A stretch of DNA of 64,000 nt from contig NZ_CP089538.1 of the NCBI RefSeq assembly GCF_021233055.1, positions 2,310,501 through 2,374,500 on the forward strand. The letters are read 5' to 3'. Below, in pieces: positions 41,831 through 50,818 of the stretch; the first letter of the stretch is position 1, and the number at the start of each line of letters is the position of its first letter. Source of the stretch: Spirosoma oryzicola. GTDB lineage: Bacteria; Bacteroidota; Bacteroidia; Cytophagales; Spirosomataceae. The translations under genes were made by a program, and so were the position numbers. The notes beneath the pieces are model-generated. The model searched no databases and was not told the DNA's origin. It was given only the letters and a program-made list of their open reading frames with translations.

Positions 41831-43300
41831 TTAGTTCCGGTCTGCCACTTTGATGATCGCCACTTTATCGGTACGTCCGGCAGGTACAGTCAACTGTCCA
41901 TTCGTCAGGGTGGTCTGCCCGATTGATTTTCCCGTCAGCGCATCCATCCAGGCAACCTGATACGATCCTTTCGGCAAATTAAGCGTTAGATCATACGGCT
42001 TTGCGGACATTGATTCGTAATAAAGTATCCATTGGGTGCGTCCGTCGCTCAACGTCTGCGTCATGGCTCCCGGCGAAGCGGTGACGAGTGCATGATCGGG
42101 ACGGAGCTGGACAAACGGCAGCTTGTCGAAAAAATCTTTCAGTACCTTGAACTGAGCGCGTAACGCAGGACTTCCGCCACCCGGTGCTTTATAGGTGGTA
42201 TCCTGACCCGTTTCGGAGCCTACTGAATAAGAGTAGTCGAGCTGGTTGAACAAGCCTCCGCCTGCCATCAGGAATCGCCACGCTTGACGCCGATAGGTGG
42301 AGTCGGCGCGTCCGGCAAAACCCGTTTCGTTGAAGCCAATGACTTTACCTAAGTGGTAATTTTCAGTAACCGCAATGGGCAGCGCGTAGTGAAACGTAAA
42401 AATGGATATGTTCGGGTCGGCGTCGGCAACAGGGTAATGAAAGTTGCTGATATCCTGTGAGATCAGGTGCTTGTTGGTTAGTTGCCGTTCTTCGTCTTTA
42501 ATCCAGCGAGCTACCTGTCGCTGCCAGTCGTTAGATCGTTGGGAAACAACCTGAAGCGTTGATCGCCAGTCGTTATCCGGTCCGTACTCGTTGCTGCGCA
42601 GCACAATATCGGTCTGATTGGCCCAGGGTTCGTTTTGGATTTCAAAGTAGATGTTCGGAAAGCGATTCAGGGTGCGGACAATCCGTCGAACGTAGCGCTC
42701 CTGATACCCCAGAATACTACCGTTTTGCAGTGTATTGACCAGCGAAGCGGCTACGCTGTCGGTCTGGTTGACGTTGTTTTTCGGATTGAACGCGCTGTAA
42801 TTCCACCCATCGGCGTAATGAGCGGAGAATAGATTCACCTCCACGATAACACCGTGCTTTTGGGCTTCGGCCACAAAATCGGTCAGGCGGGCAAAATACG
42901 CATCATCCCACTGTGTCAGGTCAAACCGGTTGCCGCCGAGCGCATAGCCGGTCGCGTTAGGGCTTCTCTGCCAGGGCAACAGGAGCCGACCTTCGGCGGG
43001 GGCCAGGGTGTTCTTCATAATGCCGAAATCGCCCAACTTTTCGACGTAAGCTCCCGTAAACAAACGGGTCGTATTCATGCCGTCGGCAGCCGTAGCACGC
43101 AGGTAGGTTTTATAGTCGAAATCGAGATTGATTACGGAACCATAATGCTCGCCCGACCCGACCAGGATCATGGGTTTGTTTTGATAGGCGAAATAGTGCG
43201 GGTTTTGAGGATGTAATTGAAACGTGCCGCTCGTCTGCGCCAGGATTTTCGTTGTCAGCAACAGTAACCAGGCAGTAGAAAGTGTGCGTAGTCTTGTCAT
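41831..43300 (-). CDS. Exported clan GH-A glycoside hydrolase with C-terminal collagen-binding-like domain
   Basis: A 489-residue secreted protein (signal peptide cleaved near ILAQ). A TIM-barrel follows, with acid/base Glu224 in EIQNEPW and nucleophile Glu325 in IGFNETGFAG, the clan GH-A pattern. The last ~90 residues (from about TASPGAMTQ) form a beta-sandwich resembling the domain labelled putative collagen-binding in related cellulase/apiosidase-like proteins. The substrate is unknown; a plant or microbial polysaccharide is likely. No SusC/SusD genes are adjacent. It is monocistronic. Confidence 0.82.
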   Translation of the reverse strand: MTRLRTLSTAWLLLLTTKILAQTSGTFQLHPQNPHYFAYQNKPMILVGSGEHYGSVINLDFDYKTYLRATAADGMNTTRLFTGAYVEKLGDFGIMKNTLAPAEGRLLLPWQRSPNATGYALGGNRFDLTQWDDAYFARLTDFVAEAQKHGVIVEVNLFSAHYADGWNYSAFNPKNNVNQTDSVAASLVNTLQNGSILGYQERYVRRIVRTLNRFPNIYFEIQNEPWANQTDIVLRSNEYGPDNDWRSTLQVVSQRSNDWQRQVARWIKDEERQLTNKHLISQDISNFHYPVADADPNISIFTFHYALPIAVTENYHLGKVIGFNETGFAGRADSTYRRQAWRFLMAGGGLFNQLDYSYSVGSETGQDTTYKAPGGGSPALRAQFKVLKDFFDKLPFVQLRPDHALVTASPGAMTQTLSDGRTQWILYYESMSAKPYDLTLNLPKGSYQVAWMDALTGKSIGQTTLTNGQLTVPAGRTDKVAIIKVADRN

Positions 43301-43418
43301 GGATGGCCAGGAATGAAAAGCGGATAAACAACAAGGCCGCTTTAGCTACCCAAAGCGGCCGGAATGCGGTTTCTAACGCTTAGTGTCCAAGCACGATCAA
43401 CTGATAAACGATTCAGGA

Positions 43419-44618
43419 CTACCAGATTCCTTTCATGTTGTCCAGATATTTCTGACCAGAGCCGGTGTTGAGCAATAAAATATGTTCTTCTGGATGGAGC
43501 CACCCCTGTTTGATCAGTTGCTTTGTCGCAGCCCAGATGGCCCCACCTTCGGGAGCAACAAAGATTCCTTCGTAACGACCCAACTCCCGAACACCTTCCA
43601 GCATCTGTTCTTCCGAGACCGCTAGGGCTGTACCGCCGGACTCCTGCAACACCTGTAGCATCAGCGGCTCACCGATGGGGCGGGGAACAGCCAGTCCGTT
43701 CGCCAGCGTAGGTTGACCGACGTACTGTTTACTGTTCGCCTGCCGACCCCAAAACGTATCGACAACGGGACGGCAGTTTTCCGCCTGTACCGCCACGAGC
43801 CGGGGGAGTGGCTGGTCGGGCGTGAGCCAGCCGAGTTGTTTCATTTCGGTAAACGCTTTCCAGATACCGATCAAACCGGTTCCCCCGCCGGTAGGGTACA
43901 TGATCACGTCGGGTAATTGCCAGTCCAGCTGTTCCGCAATTTCGTAGCCCATCGTTTTTTTGCCTTCCAGCCGGTACGGTTCCTTTAGCGTCGAAATGTC
44001 GAAGTAGTCACCGTTGCGGTTCATCTCCTGGACCTTAGCCGCACAATCGTTGATTAATCCGTCGATCAGGATAACGGTAGCGCCGTACGCCATACACTCT
44101 TCCCGGAAGGCTTCCGGCGTGTGGCGAGGCATAACAACTACGGCTTCCAGACCCGCCCGCGCGCAGTAGGCCGCCATCGCGACACCCGCATTACCCGCCG
44201 TTGGGACAATACAGGCTTTCTCGCCATTTTCCTTTGCCTTCGATACCGCCAGACTTAATCCACGGGCTTTGAACGATCCGGTTGGGTTAAGTCCTTCGTC
44301 TTTCAACGTAAGCTGTTGCAGTGAATACCGCTCGGCCAATCGGGGCAGCGAAAAAAGAGGAGTGAAGCCTTCGCCTAAGGTAACCCGGTTTTCAGGCTCT
44401 ATGACCGGTAGTACCTCGGCGTAACGCCAGAGCGATTTGTCCCGATGAATCAATGCTGATTTTGAGAAACCCGCTTCGAGGTCATACCGACTCAATAGCG
44501 GGGCGTGGCAGCAGACCGACAGCGTTTGCCGAACAAACGGCGAATAGGTTTGCCCGCAGTTTGAGCATTGTAGGGACTGAATTAATGATGAAGTGGCGGT
44601 TGTAGTCATGGTTGTCAA
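43419..44618 (-). CDS. thrC: Threonine synthase
   Basis: A 399-residue fold type II PLP enzyme converting O-phosphohomoserine to threonine. An N-terminal zinc-ribbon-like segment holds Cys18, Cys21, Cys36 and Cys37. Lys117 in NPTGSFKARGL binds PLP, and PTGGGTGLIG holds the phosphate. This is the shorter, plant/archaeal-like class rather than the E. coli type. It lies 56 bp after a LysR gene in the same direction, so that regulator could share its transcript. Met4 is an alternative start. Confidence 0.9.
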   Translation of the reverse strand: MTTMTTTATSSLIQSLQCSNCGQTYSPFVRQTLSVCCHAPLLSRYDLEAGFSKSALIHRDKSLWRYAEVLPVIEPENRVTLGEGFTPLFSLPRLAERYSLQQLTLKDEGLNPTGSFKARGLSLAVSKAKENGEKACIVPTAGNAGVAMAAYCARAGLEAVVVMPRHTPEAFREECMAYGATVILIDGLINDCAAKVQEMNRNGDYFDISTLKEPYRLEGKKTMGYEIAEQLDWQLPDVIMYPTGGGTGLIGIWKAFTEMKQLGWLTPDQPLPRLVAVQAENCRPVVDTFWGRQANSKQYVGQPTLANGLAVPRPIGEPLMLQVLQESGGTALAVSEEQMLEGVRELGRYEGIFVAPEGGAIWAATKQLIKQGWLHPEEHILLLNTGSGQKYLDNMKGIW

Positions 44619-44674
44619 CTTTAGGGCAAGTTGACCTTATCAAGAACCCGGCGCAAACGATGTTTTGGAATGAG

Positions 44675-45580
44675 TTATTCCAGTAACGAATAGAAGCGTC
44701 GGACGAAGCGGATAAAGGCGTTGACCAGCGGATTATTTTCGGTGCCTTTGCGCTGAATAAAGTAGAACGTCCGTTCGATGGTTAGGTTTTCGATGGGCAC
44801 TTCCACCAGTTCGCCCGCAGCCAGTTCTTTCAGGATGGCCCGCTTCGGCAAAAAAGCCAGACAGGTATCCGCCAGGACAAAGTTTTTCAGCGCTTCCGTA
44901 CCGCCAAGCCGAATAAGAATCCGTAGATCAGCGGGGCGGATGCCGTTTTTTTGCAGCGTATCTTCTACCACGGCCAGGGTGCCGGACCCTTGCTCGCGAA
45001 CGGCTAACGGTACGTGCGGAATATCGGTCACGGACAATGTCTTATCGCGGAGAGGACTATTGCGAGAGCATACCGCCAATACCTGATCGGTGATGAAGGG
45101 CGTGTACGTCAATGTGTTAACCTGCGTTAAGCTTTCGACAATGCCAACGTCAATTTCGTGGTCGAGCAGGGCTTTCTGGATATTACTCGAATTGCGGTTC
45201 AGGACCTGAATCTGCATGTTGGCATGTTGCCGCAGGTAGGACGAAAGAACCGTTGGCAACACGTAAAGCGTAATGGTCGTGCTCGAACCTACCGCCAATC
45301 GGGTCGTGGGCAGAAAGCTGGCGTTGAGATGGTGTAATTGCTCGTGTAGCTCCGTTTTTAGCTGAATCGCTTCGAGCCCTTTCTGGTACAATAGCTCCCC
45401 AGCCTGGGTCAGGCTGATGGTGTTGCCGTGCCGCTCGAACAAAGCGGTTTTGTAGAAAGCCTCCAACGCCTTGATGTGTTTGCTGATGGCTGACTGGCTC
45501 AGAAACAAAATCTGGCCCGCTTTGGTAAAGCTGAGCAGCCGGGCGACTTCCAGAAAAATTTCGTGTTGTAACGAGAGCAT
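44675..45580 (-). CDS. LysR-family transcriptional regulator
   Basis: A 301-residue LTTR. The winged helix-turn-helix spans about residues 1-60 (LLSFTKAGQILFLSQSAISKHIKALE), a linker helix follows, and a substrate-binding-like effector domain covers about 90-295. CysB-like and CysL-like members share this plan; the effector is unknown. It is upstream of and co-directional with thrC, not divergent as is common for LTTRs. Confidence 0.9.
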   Translation of the reverse strand: MLSLQHEIFLEVARLLSFTKAGQILFLSQSAISKHIKALEAFYKTALFERHGNTISLTQAGELLYQKGLEAIQLKTELHEQLHHLNASFLPTTRLAVGSSTTITLYVLPTVLSSYLRQHANMQIQVLNRNSSNIQKALLDHEIDVGIVESLTQVNTLTYTPFITDQVLAVCSRNSPLRDKTLSVTDIPHVPLAVREQGSGTLAVVEDTLQKNGIRPADLRILIRLGGTEALKNFVLADTCLAFLPKRAILKELAAGELVEVPIENLTIERTFYFIQRKGTENNPLVNAFIRFVRRFYSLLE

Positions 45581-45659
45581 AGCGGATAAAGCTTACCGCA
45601 AAAAAACGACGTTGTACGGAGTAAAAACAAGGTAAGCCTACAGTTCCTATCGTGACAAC

Positions 45660-46556
45660 CTATCGGGGTTGACTGTTGATGATTTTATCCGGCCCAACAG
45701 CTTCAATATCGGGTGGCCCGGCGGGGTAGTACCGGAACGAGCTTTTTTCGATCAGGTACGGATACGGTTTAAATGTAATCCAGCGCAGGGGCCATTTGCG
45801 GAGCCACAGCGCCCCCTGGGCCAAACCGGTAAACCAGCCGGGTGGTCGCTGGTACCCAAAGGCAAGCCGTAGCTTCTCCGGAATCAGGGCCGAGAAGGTA
45901 GGCTGTACCATTGGGTGGAGAAAGCGGGGAAACCAGCCCTGTACGATTTTGACGGTAGCGTCGGCGATGCGTTGGTTGCTTTCGGTGTACCGGAAATACT
46001 TCGCTTCGTAGGCGTCAACAAAGGTTTGTAGGTCCGCTATCGTATCGGGGAGATCACTCAGGTTCATCCGACGACCTACTTCTCGAAAAAAATAGAAAAA
46101 TGCCAGTTCTTCCGAATTGGTTAGTTTTCGCCAGCCGTACTGATTCAGCCAGTCAATCGGGTAAAAGACAAACGTAGCCAGCACGAACAGGTAATCGGCG
46201 TTATCGATTCGGTAATGGCTGTGAATCAGGTTCATGTGCGCAATGGCCCGCTGTCCCTTATCGCTGTCGTACCCTGACTCCATGAACTGCCCAATCAGGC
46301 GACTCGTGTCGTCGTACCGTTTCTGCCCGTGCCGCTCAAACTCACCCGTGCGAGCCAGCAAGCCCGACACCCGCGGACTGGCGTAGGTGTGAAACAAGGC
46401 CAGTTCGAGCGCGCGGGTGATGTCAAACGGAAATTCATAGGCCGTCAGCAGATGAACCATGCGCTGATGATCCCGGACAGGATCGAGCGTTTGGAGCTCA
46501 CGCCCAACGGCTGGATTGCGGAACAAACCAAAGCGTTTGCTATAAACGACTGGCAT
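45660..46556 (-). CDS. MpaB/DUF2236-like oxygenase family protein
   Basis: A 298-residue largely helical protein. ERHGQKRYDDTSRLIGQF and the HMNLIHSHYRI helix, with conserved histidines and arginines near the proposed haem site, fit the DUF2236 (MpaB/latex-clearing-protein) superfamily. Members are haem or metal oxygenases. The ATG at 46556 (MPVVYSKRFG) is preferred to a GTG 16 codons upstream, which falls inside an inverted repeat. No partner genes are evident. Confidence 0.75.
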   Translation of the reverse strand: MPVVYSKRFGLFRNPAVGRELQTLDPVRDHQRMVHLLTAYEFPFDITRALELALFHTYASPRVSGLLARTGEFERHGQKRYDDTSRLIGQFMESGYDSDKGQRAIAHMNLIHSHYRIDNADYLFVLATFVFYPIDWLNQYGWRKLTNSEELAFFYFFREVGRRMNLSDLPDTIADLQTFVDAYEAKYFRYTESNQRIADATVKIVQGWFPRFLHPMVQPTFSALIPEKLRLAFGYQRPPGWFTGLAQGALWLRKWPLRWITFKPYPYLIEKSSFRYYPAGPPDIEAVGPDKIINSQPR

Positions 46557-46597
46557 TGGTTTTAGAAGGATTAGTGATGAATAGCTGTCTCTTGCAG

Positions 46598-46660
46598 CAA
46601 ACACAGAAACGCCGGGACAGGTGCCCCTACGGGCCAGATGAGCTGACGTTTCTGTGTTTG
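46598..46660. repeat. Inverted repeat upstream of the MpaB-like gene
   Basis: Perfect 14-bp arms (CAAACACAGAAACG and complement) enclose 35 nt, which themselves contain a GCCC/GGGC mini-stem. It sits 21 bp past the aldo/keto reductase stop on the minus strand and has no T-tract. Confidence 0.6.
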
Positions 46661-46681
46661 GTAGAACAAGCGGCTGTCAGA

Positions 46682-47713
46682 TCAACCAACGGGTGGCGGG
46701 TTGATTTGCGACGAAACCGAGCGTTGGTGCCAGTACGGATAAATGGGATCGCGCTGGCTGGCTGCGTCGAGCTTAGCTACCTGCTCTTTGGTCAACTGCC
46801 AGCCTACCGCGCCCAGATTTTGCTTAAGCTGTTCTTCCGTTCGCGCACCGATAACGAGCGTTGAAACGGTAGGGCGCTGCAAAACCCAGTTCAGGGCTAC
46901 CTGCGGAACGGTTTTGCCCGTTTTGGTCGCAATTTCGTCCAGCGTATCGATAATGCCGTAAAACAGATCGTCGGGAATGGGTGGGCCTTCGCCACCGCCC
47001 TGCGCAATCCGGGCGTCTTCCGGGATGGGTTGATTCCGGCGATACTTACCACTCAGTCGCCCCGCCGATAGTGGACTCCAGACAAGCGTACCTACGTTCT
47101 GATCGATACCCAGCGGCATCAGCTCCCATTCAAATTCACGGCTAACGAGCGAATAATACGCCTGATGGCCTACGTAGCGCGCCCAGCCGTACTTTTCTGA
47201 AACTGCCAGGGACTTCATCAGGTGCCAGCCCGAAAAATTCGAACAGGCGATATAGCGCACTTTGCCACTTTGCACCAGACCGTCGAGCGTACGCAGCGTT
47301 TCGTCAACCGGCGTAAGCGCATCAAAGCCGTGCATGTGGTAAATGTCGATGTGATCCGTATTCAACCGCCGGAGACTGTCTTCGCAGGCTTTAATCAGGT
47401 GATAGCGCGACGAGCCCATATCGTTTGTGTGGGCGCTCATCGGAAAGGTCGCTTTGGTCGAAATAATGACCTGATCGCGCTTTCCTTCCAGGGCTTTTCC
47501 CAGAATCTCTTCCGACATCCCGTTCGAATAAACGTTTGACGTATCGAACAGATTGACCCCGGCGTCAAGACATAGGTCTATCATGCGACGGGCCTCGTCA
47601 ACCTGCGTGCTGCCCCAGGCTTTGAAAAATGGGTTTCCGCCCCCGAAGGTGCCCGTGCCAAAACTTAAAACAGGGACGCGCAATCCCGAAGCGCCTAACT
47701 GCCTGTATTCCAT
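46682..47713 (-). CDS. Aldo/keto reductase
   Basis: A 343-residue (alpha/beta)8 NADPH-dependent reductase. The catalytic tetrad is Asp57, Tyr62 (LFDTSNVYSNG), Lys87 (ISTKATF) and His126 in IYHMHGFD. VIGARTEEQLKQNLGA is the nucleotide-binding region. It belongs to the YajO/Tas-like group. The physiological substrate is unknown. A TATCTTTG promoter lies 30 bp upstream. Confidence 0.9.
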   Translation of the reverse strand: MEYRQLGASGLRVPVLSFGTGTFGGGNPFFKAWGSTQVDEARRMIDLCLDAGVNLFDTSNVYSNGMSEEILGKALEGKRDQVIISTKATFPMSAHTNDMGSSRYHLIKACEDSLRRLNTDHIDIYHMHGFDALTPVDETLRTLDGLVQSGKVRYIACSNFSGWHLMKSLAVSEKYGWARYVGHQAYYSLVSREFEWELMPLGIDQNVGTLVWSPLSAGRLSGKYRRNQPIPEDARIAQGGGEGPPIPDDLFYGIIDTLDEIATKTGKTVPQVALNWVLQRPTVSTLVIGARTEEQLKQNLGAVGWQLTKEQVAKLDAASQRDPIYPYWHQRSVSSQINPPPVG

Positions 47714-47742
47714 AATTGACGTTGATTAATGCGTGTACGCGC

Positions 47743-47750
47743 CAAAGATA
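47743..47750 (-). promoter_or_regulatory. Aldo/keto reductase promoter, -7 element
   Basis: TATCTTTG on the minus strand, an exact TAnnTTTG, with a predicted leader of about 25 nt. No convincing TTTG at the -33 spacing. Confidence 0.5.
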
Positions 47751-47889
47751 ATTGGCTAGACCATTCAAGACGGATGTATGGCTGCATTCTCAGTGCAACG
47801 TTTTTTATCCAGATCTTGTGTCCTAATTTGCACAACCTTTTATGCTAAGGTAAAACAGGTAAATACATCATCGAAAATACGCTAGGTTA

Positions 47890-47930
47890 TTTTGTCCTGC
47901 CGCACCGGCGGACCGGTCAGCAGGACAAAA
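47890..47930. repeat. Palindrome in a divergent intergenic region
   Basis: Perfect 11-bp arms (TTTTGTCCTGC and complement) with an inner GC-rich ACCGGCGGACCGGT stem. It lies between divergently transcribed genes, so it is not in a terminator position; outer bases TTTTGTC are shared with family B. Confidence 0.6.
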
Positions 47931-48010
47931 ACGCAGTCATAAAATGCTCTAAACTATTACTGCTTTAGTACTTAATTAGCCAGCGGGCGGATCAAACCGC
48001 ACAAACGACT

Positions 48011-48229
48011 ATGCCCGAAACACAACTCAATAACCCGTTACACGGCAAAACGCTCGAAGCCATTCTCAACGAATTGGTAGCTTTCTATGGTTGGAAGCGT
48101 CTGGGTGATCAAGTTCCTATTCGCTGTTTTACCGACAACCCAAGCATTAAATCAAGCCTTACGTTTCTGCGCAAAACGCCCTGGGCCAGGCAGAAAGTTG
48201 AAGATCTTTACCTGAACATGAGACGATAG
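48011..48229 (+). CDS. VF530-family (DUF2132) small DNA-binding protein
   Basis: A 72-residue protein matching the VF530 family over its full length: [21 protein letters not shown], then [24 protein letters not shown] and a short helix. The fold is a small helical bundle with proposed DNA binding; biological role is not known. It lies 13 bp before the GH43-like gene and may share its mRNA. Confidence 0.85.
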   Translation: MPETQLNNPLHGKTLEAILNELVAFYGWKRLGDQVPIRCFTDNPSIKSSLTFLRKTPWARQKVEDLYLNMRR

Positions 48230-48242
48230 TACAGTCAAACGA

Positions 48243-49169
48243 ATGCAAAAAAGAAGGTATATGAAGCGGTACGTACTTTTTTTTGGACTATTGCTGACCG
48301 GTTTAACTCCGGGCAGAAGTCAGTCATCGAAACAGGACGCGGACTTTCCACCGGAGCTTGTCTCGTTTACCCCTTACAAGGGCAACCCGGTTTTTTCGGG
48401 CACGGGGACGAACACGTGGGATCAAAAAATTCGCGAGCGGGGGTGCATTCTGCACGAAGCCGATGGCTATCATCTGTGGTATACGGGCTACGAAGAGGGC
48501 GATGATAAAACCAGGTATCTGGGGTACGCAACGTCATCGGATGGACTGAACTGGACGCGCTACAAAAACAACCCCATTGTAAAGACTAGTTGGGTTGAGG
48601 ATTTGACGGTGGTAAAACACGACGGAACGTATTATATGTTCGCCGAGGGTAAGGATGACATTGCGCATCTGCTAACGTCAACCGACCGCATCAACTGGCA
48701 GGAGAAGGGACTGCTCGACATTCGCTTAACGAACGGTCAGCCGATCAGCAAAGGTCCTTATGGAACGCCGACGGTCTGGAAAGGGCCGCATATGTGGTAC
48801 CTTTTTTACGAGCGCAAAGACCAGGCGGTATGGCTGGCTACGTCGGACGATCTGAAGCTGTGGACGAACGTACAGGACGAGCCCGTACTCACGAAAGGTC
48901 CGGACGACTACGACCAACACGCCATTGCGATGAATCAAGTCATTCAGTATAAAGGGCTTTATTACGCGTATTACCACGCATCGGCGTTTGCGGACTGGCG
49001 TGAATGGACGACTAATGTAGCAGTGTCGAAAGACCTGATCAACTGGAAAAAATACGCAGGAAACCCTATTGTTGGCGGCAACAAATCGAGTGGTATTCTG
49101 GTCAACGACGGGCGACGTTACCGACTCTACACCATGCATCCGGCTGTAAACGTCTTTCTGCCCAAATGA
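48243..49169 (+). CDS. Exported GH43/GH-J-type five-bladed beta-propeller glycosidase-like protein
   Basis: A 308-residue secreted protein. After the signal peptide (from Met7, at 48261, a possible start) come repeated propeller units with the recurrent W-YxG and Y-LGYATSSDGLNW type strands. The early DxK-like segment and a Glu in YEGK-like positions recall GH43/GH32/GH130 propellers, but I cannot assign all catalytic residues. It probably acts on a glycan outside the cytoplasm. It converges on the META lipoprotein gene with a family A-like palindrome between them. Confidence 0.7.
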   Translation: MQKRRYMKRYVLFFGLLLTGLTPGRSQSSKQDADFPPELVSFTPYKGNPVFSGTGTNTWDQKIRERGCILHEADGYHLWYTGYEEGDDKTRYLGYATSSDGLNWTRYKNNPIVKTSWVEDLTVVKHDGTYYMFAEGKDDIAHLLTSTDRINWQEKGLLDIRLTNGQPISKGPYGTPTVWKGPHMWYLFYERKDQAVWLATSDDLKLWTNVQDEPVLTKGPDDYDQHAIAMNQVIQYKGLYYAYYHASAFADWREWTTNVAVSKDLINWKKYAGNPIVGGNKSSGILVNDGRRYRLYTMHPAVNVFLPK

Positions 49170-49184
49170 GCTAAAACGATGATG

Positions 49185-49218
49185 CTGTGGTGTCAGGTTT
49201 AAGAACCTGACACCACAG
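49185..49218. repeat. Palindromic repeat, family A variant
   Basis: Perfect 15-bp arms (CTGTGGTGTCAGGTT and complement) with loop TAAG. It differs from the other copies at one central point (CAGG for CGG). It lies 15 bp after one stop and 16 bp before the opposing stop, the place of a bidirectional terminator. Confidence 0.8.
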
Positions 49219-49234
49219 TAAATAACTGCCTTAC

Positions 49235-49747
49235 TTACTTTTTCGTGAAATAAAGCAATTCGGTGCTGGCGTCTTCTTTGGGACCCGTGTAAAGCCGGAG
49301 TTGCCCATGCTGATCAAACTCGAAGTAGGTTGCTTTGCCCAGATTGATGTAGTAGTCATTCTCCGCTTGCATAGCCTCCGGTGATCCACCGATCTTGGTC
49401 GAATAGATTCCCTGGGCGGAAACGATCAGGCCCTTTGTTTCATCGAGCAGAAACGAGCCGCCGTAGTAATTGACGAAGCTCTGGCCACCTACCGTCAGAT
49501 TGTCATTGGACTCTTTTTTTAACACCAGCGTTGTTCGACTTTGCAGCGTAGGCGGTAGCGGTTGATTCTTGTAATTGGTCAGTACCCACTCGCCCGCCAG
49601 TGAGCCAAAGCTTGCCCGCATGGTCTGCACCGTGGGGGATGACGTCATATCAACGGGATCAACATCACGGGTTGTGTTGCAATTTGACAAACCCAGTCCG
49701 ACGAGTGCTGCCAGTGACAACCGTCGTGTTGCTTTTAGTAGAGTCAT
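49235..49747 (-). CDS. META/HslJ-like domain lipoprotein
   Basis: A 170-residue lipoprotein: SPII signal with lipobox GLSNC (Cys23), a short linker, then a META-type beta-rich domain beginning GEWVLTNYKNQPLPP and with the usual later strand GGSFLLDETKGLIV. META proteins such as HslJ are envelope-stress or heat-induced factors of unclear mechanism. It is monocistronic. The call rests on fold-level resemblance. Confidence 0.7.
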   Translation of the reverse strand: MTLLKATRRLSLAALVGLGLSNCNTTRDVDPVDMTSSPTVQTMRASFGSLAGEWVLTNYKNQPLPPTLQSRTTLVLKKESNDNLTVGGQSFVNYYGGSFLLDETKGLIVSAQGIYSTKIGGSPEAMQAENDYYINLGKATYFEFDQHGQLRLYTGPKEDASTELLYFTKK

Positions 49748-49856
49748 AGTCGTTTCGGTTTAGTGAATTACTATGGTTACCCTACTAAGGAGTGTACAAA
49801 AGCCAAATCGGTTGTAAACGAGTAGCGAAAAAGTAGCCTGTTGTTCCCGTGCTGTT

Positions 49857-50612
49857 TCAATAAGTGGCCCGGCCACCGGAAAGATCAAAGACAAATCCCG
49901 TGCTAAAACTGGCTTCTTCGGAAACAACCCAGGCCGCCAGGGACGCTACTTCTTCGACCGTGCCCAATCGTTTCATGGGAATCTTAGCGGTCATATATGC
50001 CAGTTGTTCGGGGGCGGTGTTCGCGTTCATCGCCGTTTGAATGACCGCCGGAGCCAGCCCGTTTACGGTGATACCTGTTTCGGCATATTCTTTCCCGACA
50101 CCTTTGACCAGCCCGATCAGTCCGGCTTTCATCGATGAATAACCAACCATCAGCGGATTCCCTTCTTTCCCGGCAATAGACGCCATGTGAAGAATACGCC
50201 CGTAGTTATACGGCTCCATCGCCTTAATGGCATACTTTGTCATCAGGAAAGCACCCCGCAGATTTACGTTGTAAATGGCGTCATAATCCGTCACGGCGTA
50301 CTCGGTGATTTTTGTATTCGTTGGCCCGACGATGCCCGCCGAGTTAATCATGATGTGGAGTTGTCCAAACGTACCGTGGACGGTTTGAATGGCTTCGGCC
50401 ACGGCATCTTCCTGGGTAATGTCAACAACCTGACCGCTTACCTTATAGCCCTGGCCGACGAATTGGGCCACAGTGCGTTCCAGCAGGTCTTTATTTTTAT
50501 CGAACAGAACGACAGTGGCTCCTTCCGAAGCCAGTCGTTCGGCAATTCCTTTTCCAATGCCTTCAGCGCCACCCGTAATCAGGGCCAGTTGATTCGTAAA
50601 CCGATTAGACAT
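49857..50612 (-). CDS. SDR-family oxidoreductase (3-oxoacyl-ACP reductase-like)
   Basis: A 251-residue classical short-chain dehydrogenase. TGGAEGIG (13-20) binds the dinucleotide, NSAG is at about 90-93, and the catalytic residues are Ser145, Tyr158 and Lys162 in VGYSSMKAG. Start at 50612 (MSNRFTNQ) preferred; three codons earlier is also possible. It is divergent from the cytochrome/sugar cluster, so both could respond to the same signal through the 50.7-kb intergenic region. The substrate is unknown. Confidence 0.9.
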   Translation of the reverse strand: MSNRFTNQLALITGGAEGIGKGIAERLASEGATVVLFDKNKDLLERTVAQFVGQGYKVSGQVVDITQEDAVAEAIQTVHGTFGQLHIMINSAGIVGPTNTKITEYAVTDYDAIYNVNLRGAFLMTKYAIKAMEPYNYGRILHMASIAGKEGNPLMVGYSSMKAGLIGLVKGVGKEYAETGITVNGLAPAVIQTAMNANTAPEQLAYMTAKIPMKRLGTVEEVASLAAWVVSEEASFSTGFVFDLSGGRATY

Positions 50613-50715
50613 AACATACACGTAGATTCGCTATGACCAAAAGCGAGTTGGCGCTGCGTCTACTGCTTGAGTGCTGTCATAACATCCGGTCGTAAGAAGG
50701 TCGTGGTAAAGTTTG

Positions 50716-50750
50716 TGGCAACAATGGAAGTATTTCTTGGCAACAATGGA
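50716..50750. promoter_or_regulatory. Two 13-bp direct repeats upstream of the carbohydrate-oxidation cluster
   Basis: TGGCAACAATGGA occurs at 50716-50728 and again at 50738-50750, perfectly repeated at a 22-bp period, about two helical turns. The spacing suits binding of two regulator protomers on one DNA face. The pair is 69 bp before the ATG at 50819 and about 100 bp from the divergent SDR ATG. Confidence 0.6.
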
Positions 50751-50818
50751 CTTTATATATATGACATTTGTTAGTATCGAAGACAAGTGTTTTTGAACTG
50801 GAAAAGTCAATTGATTGC

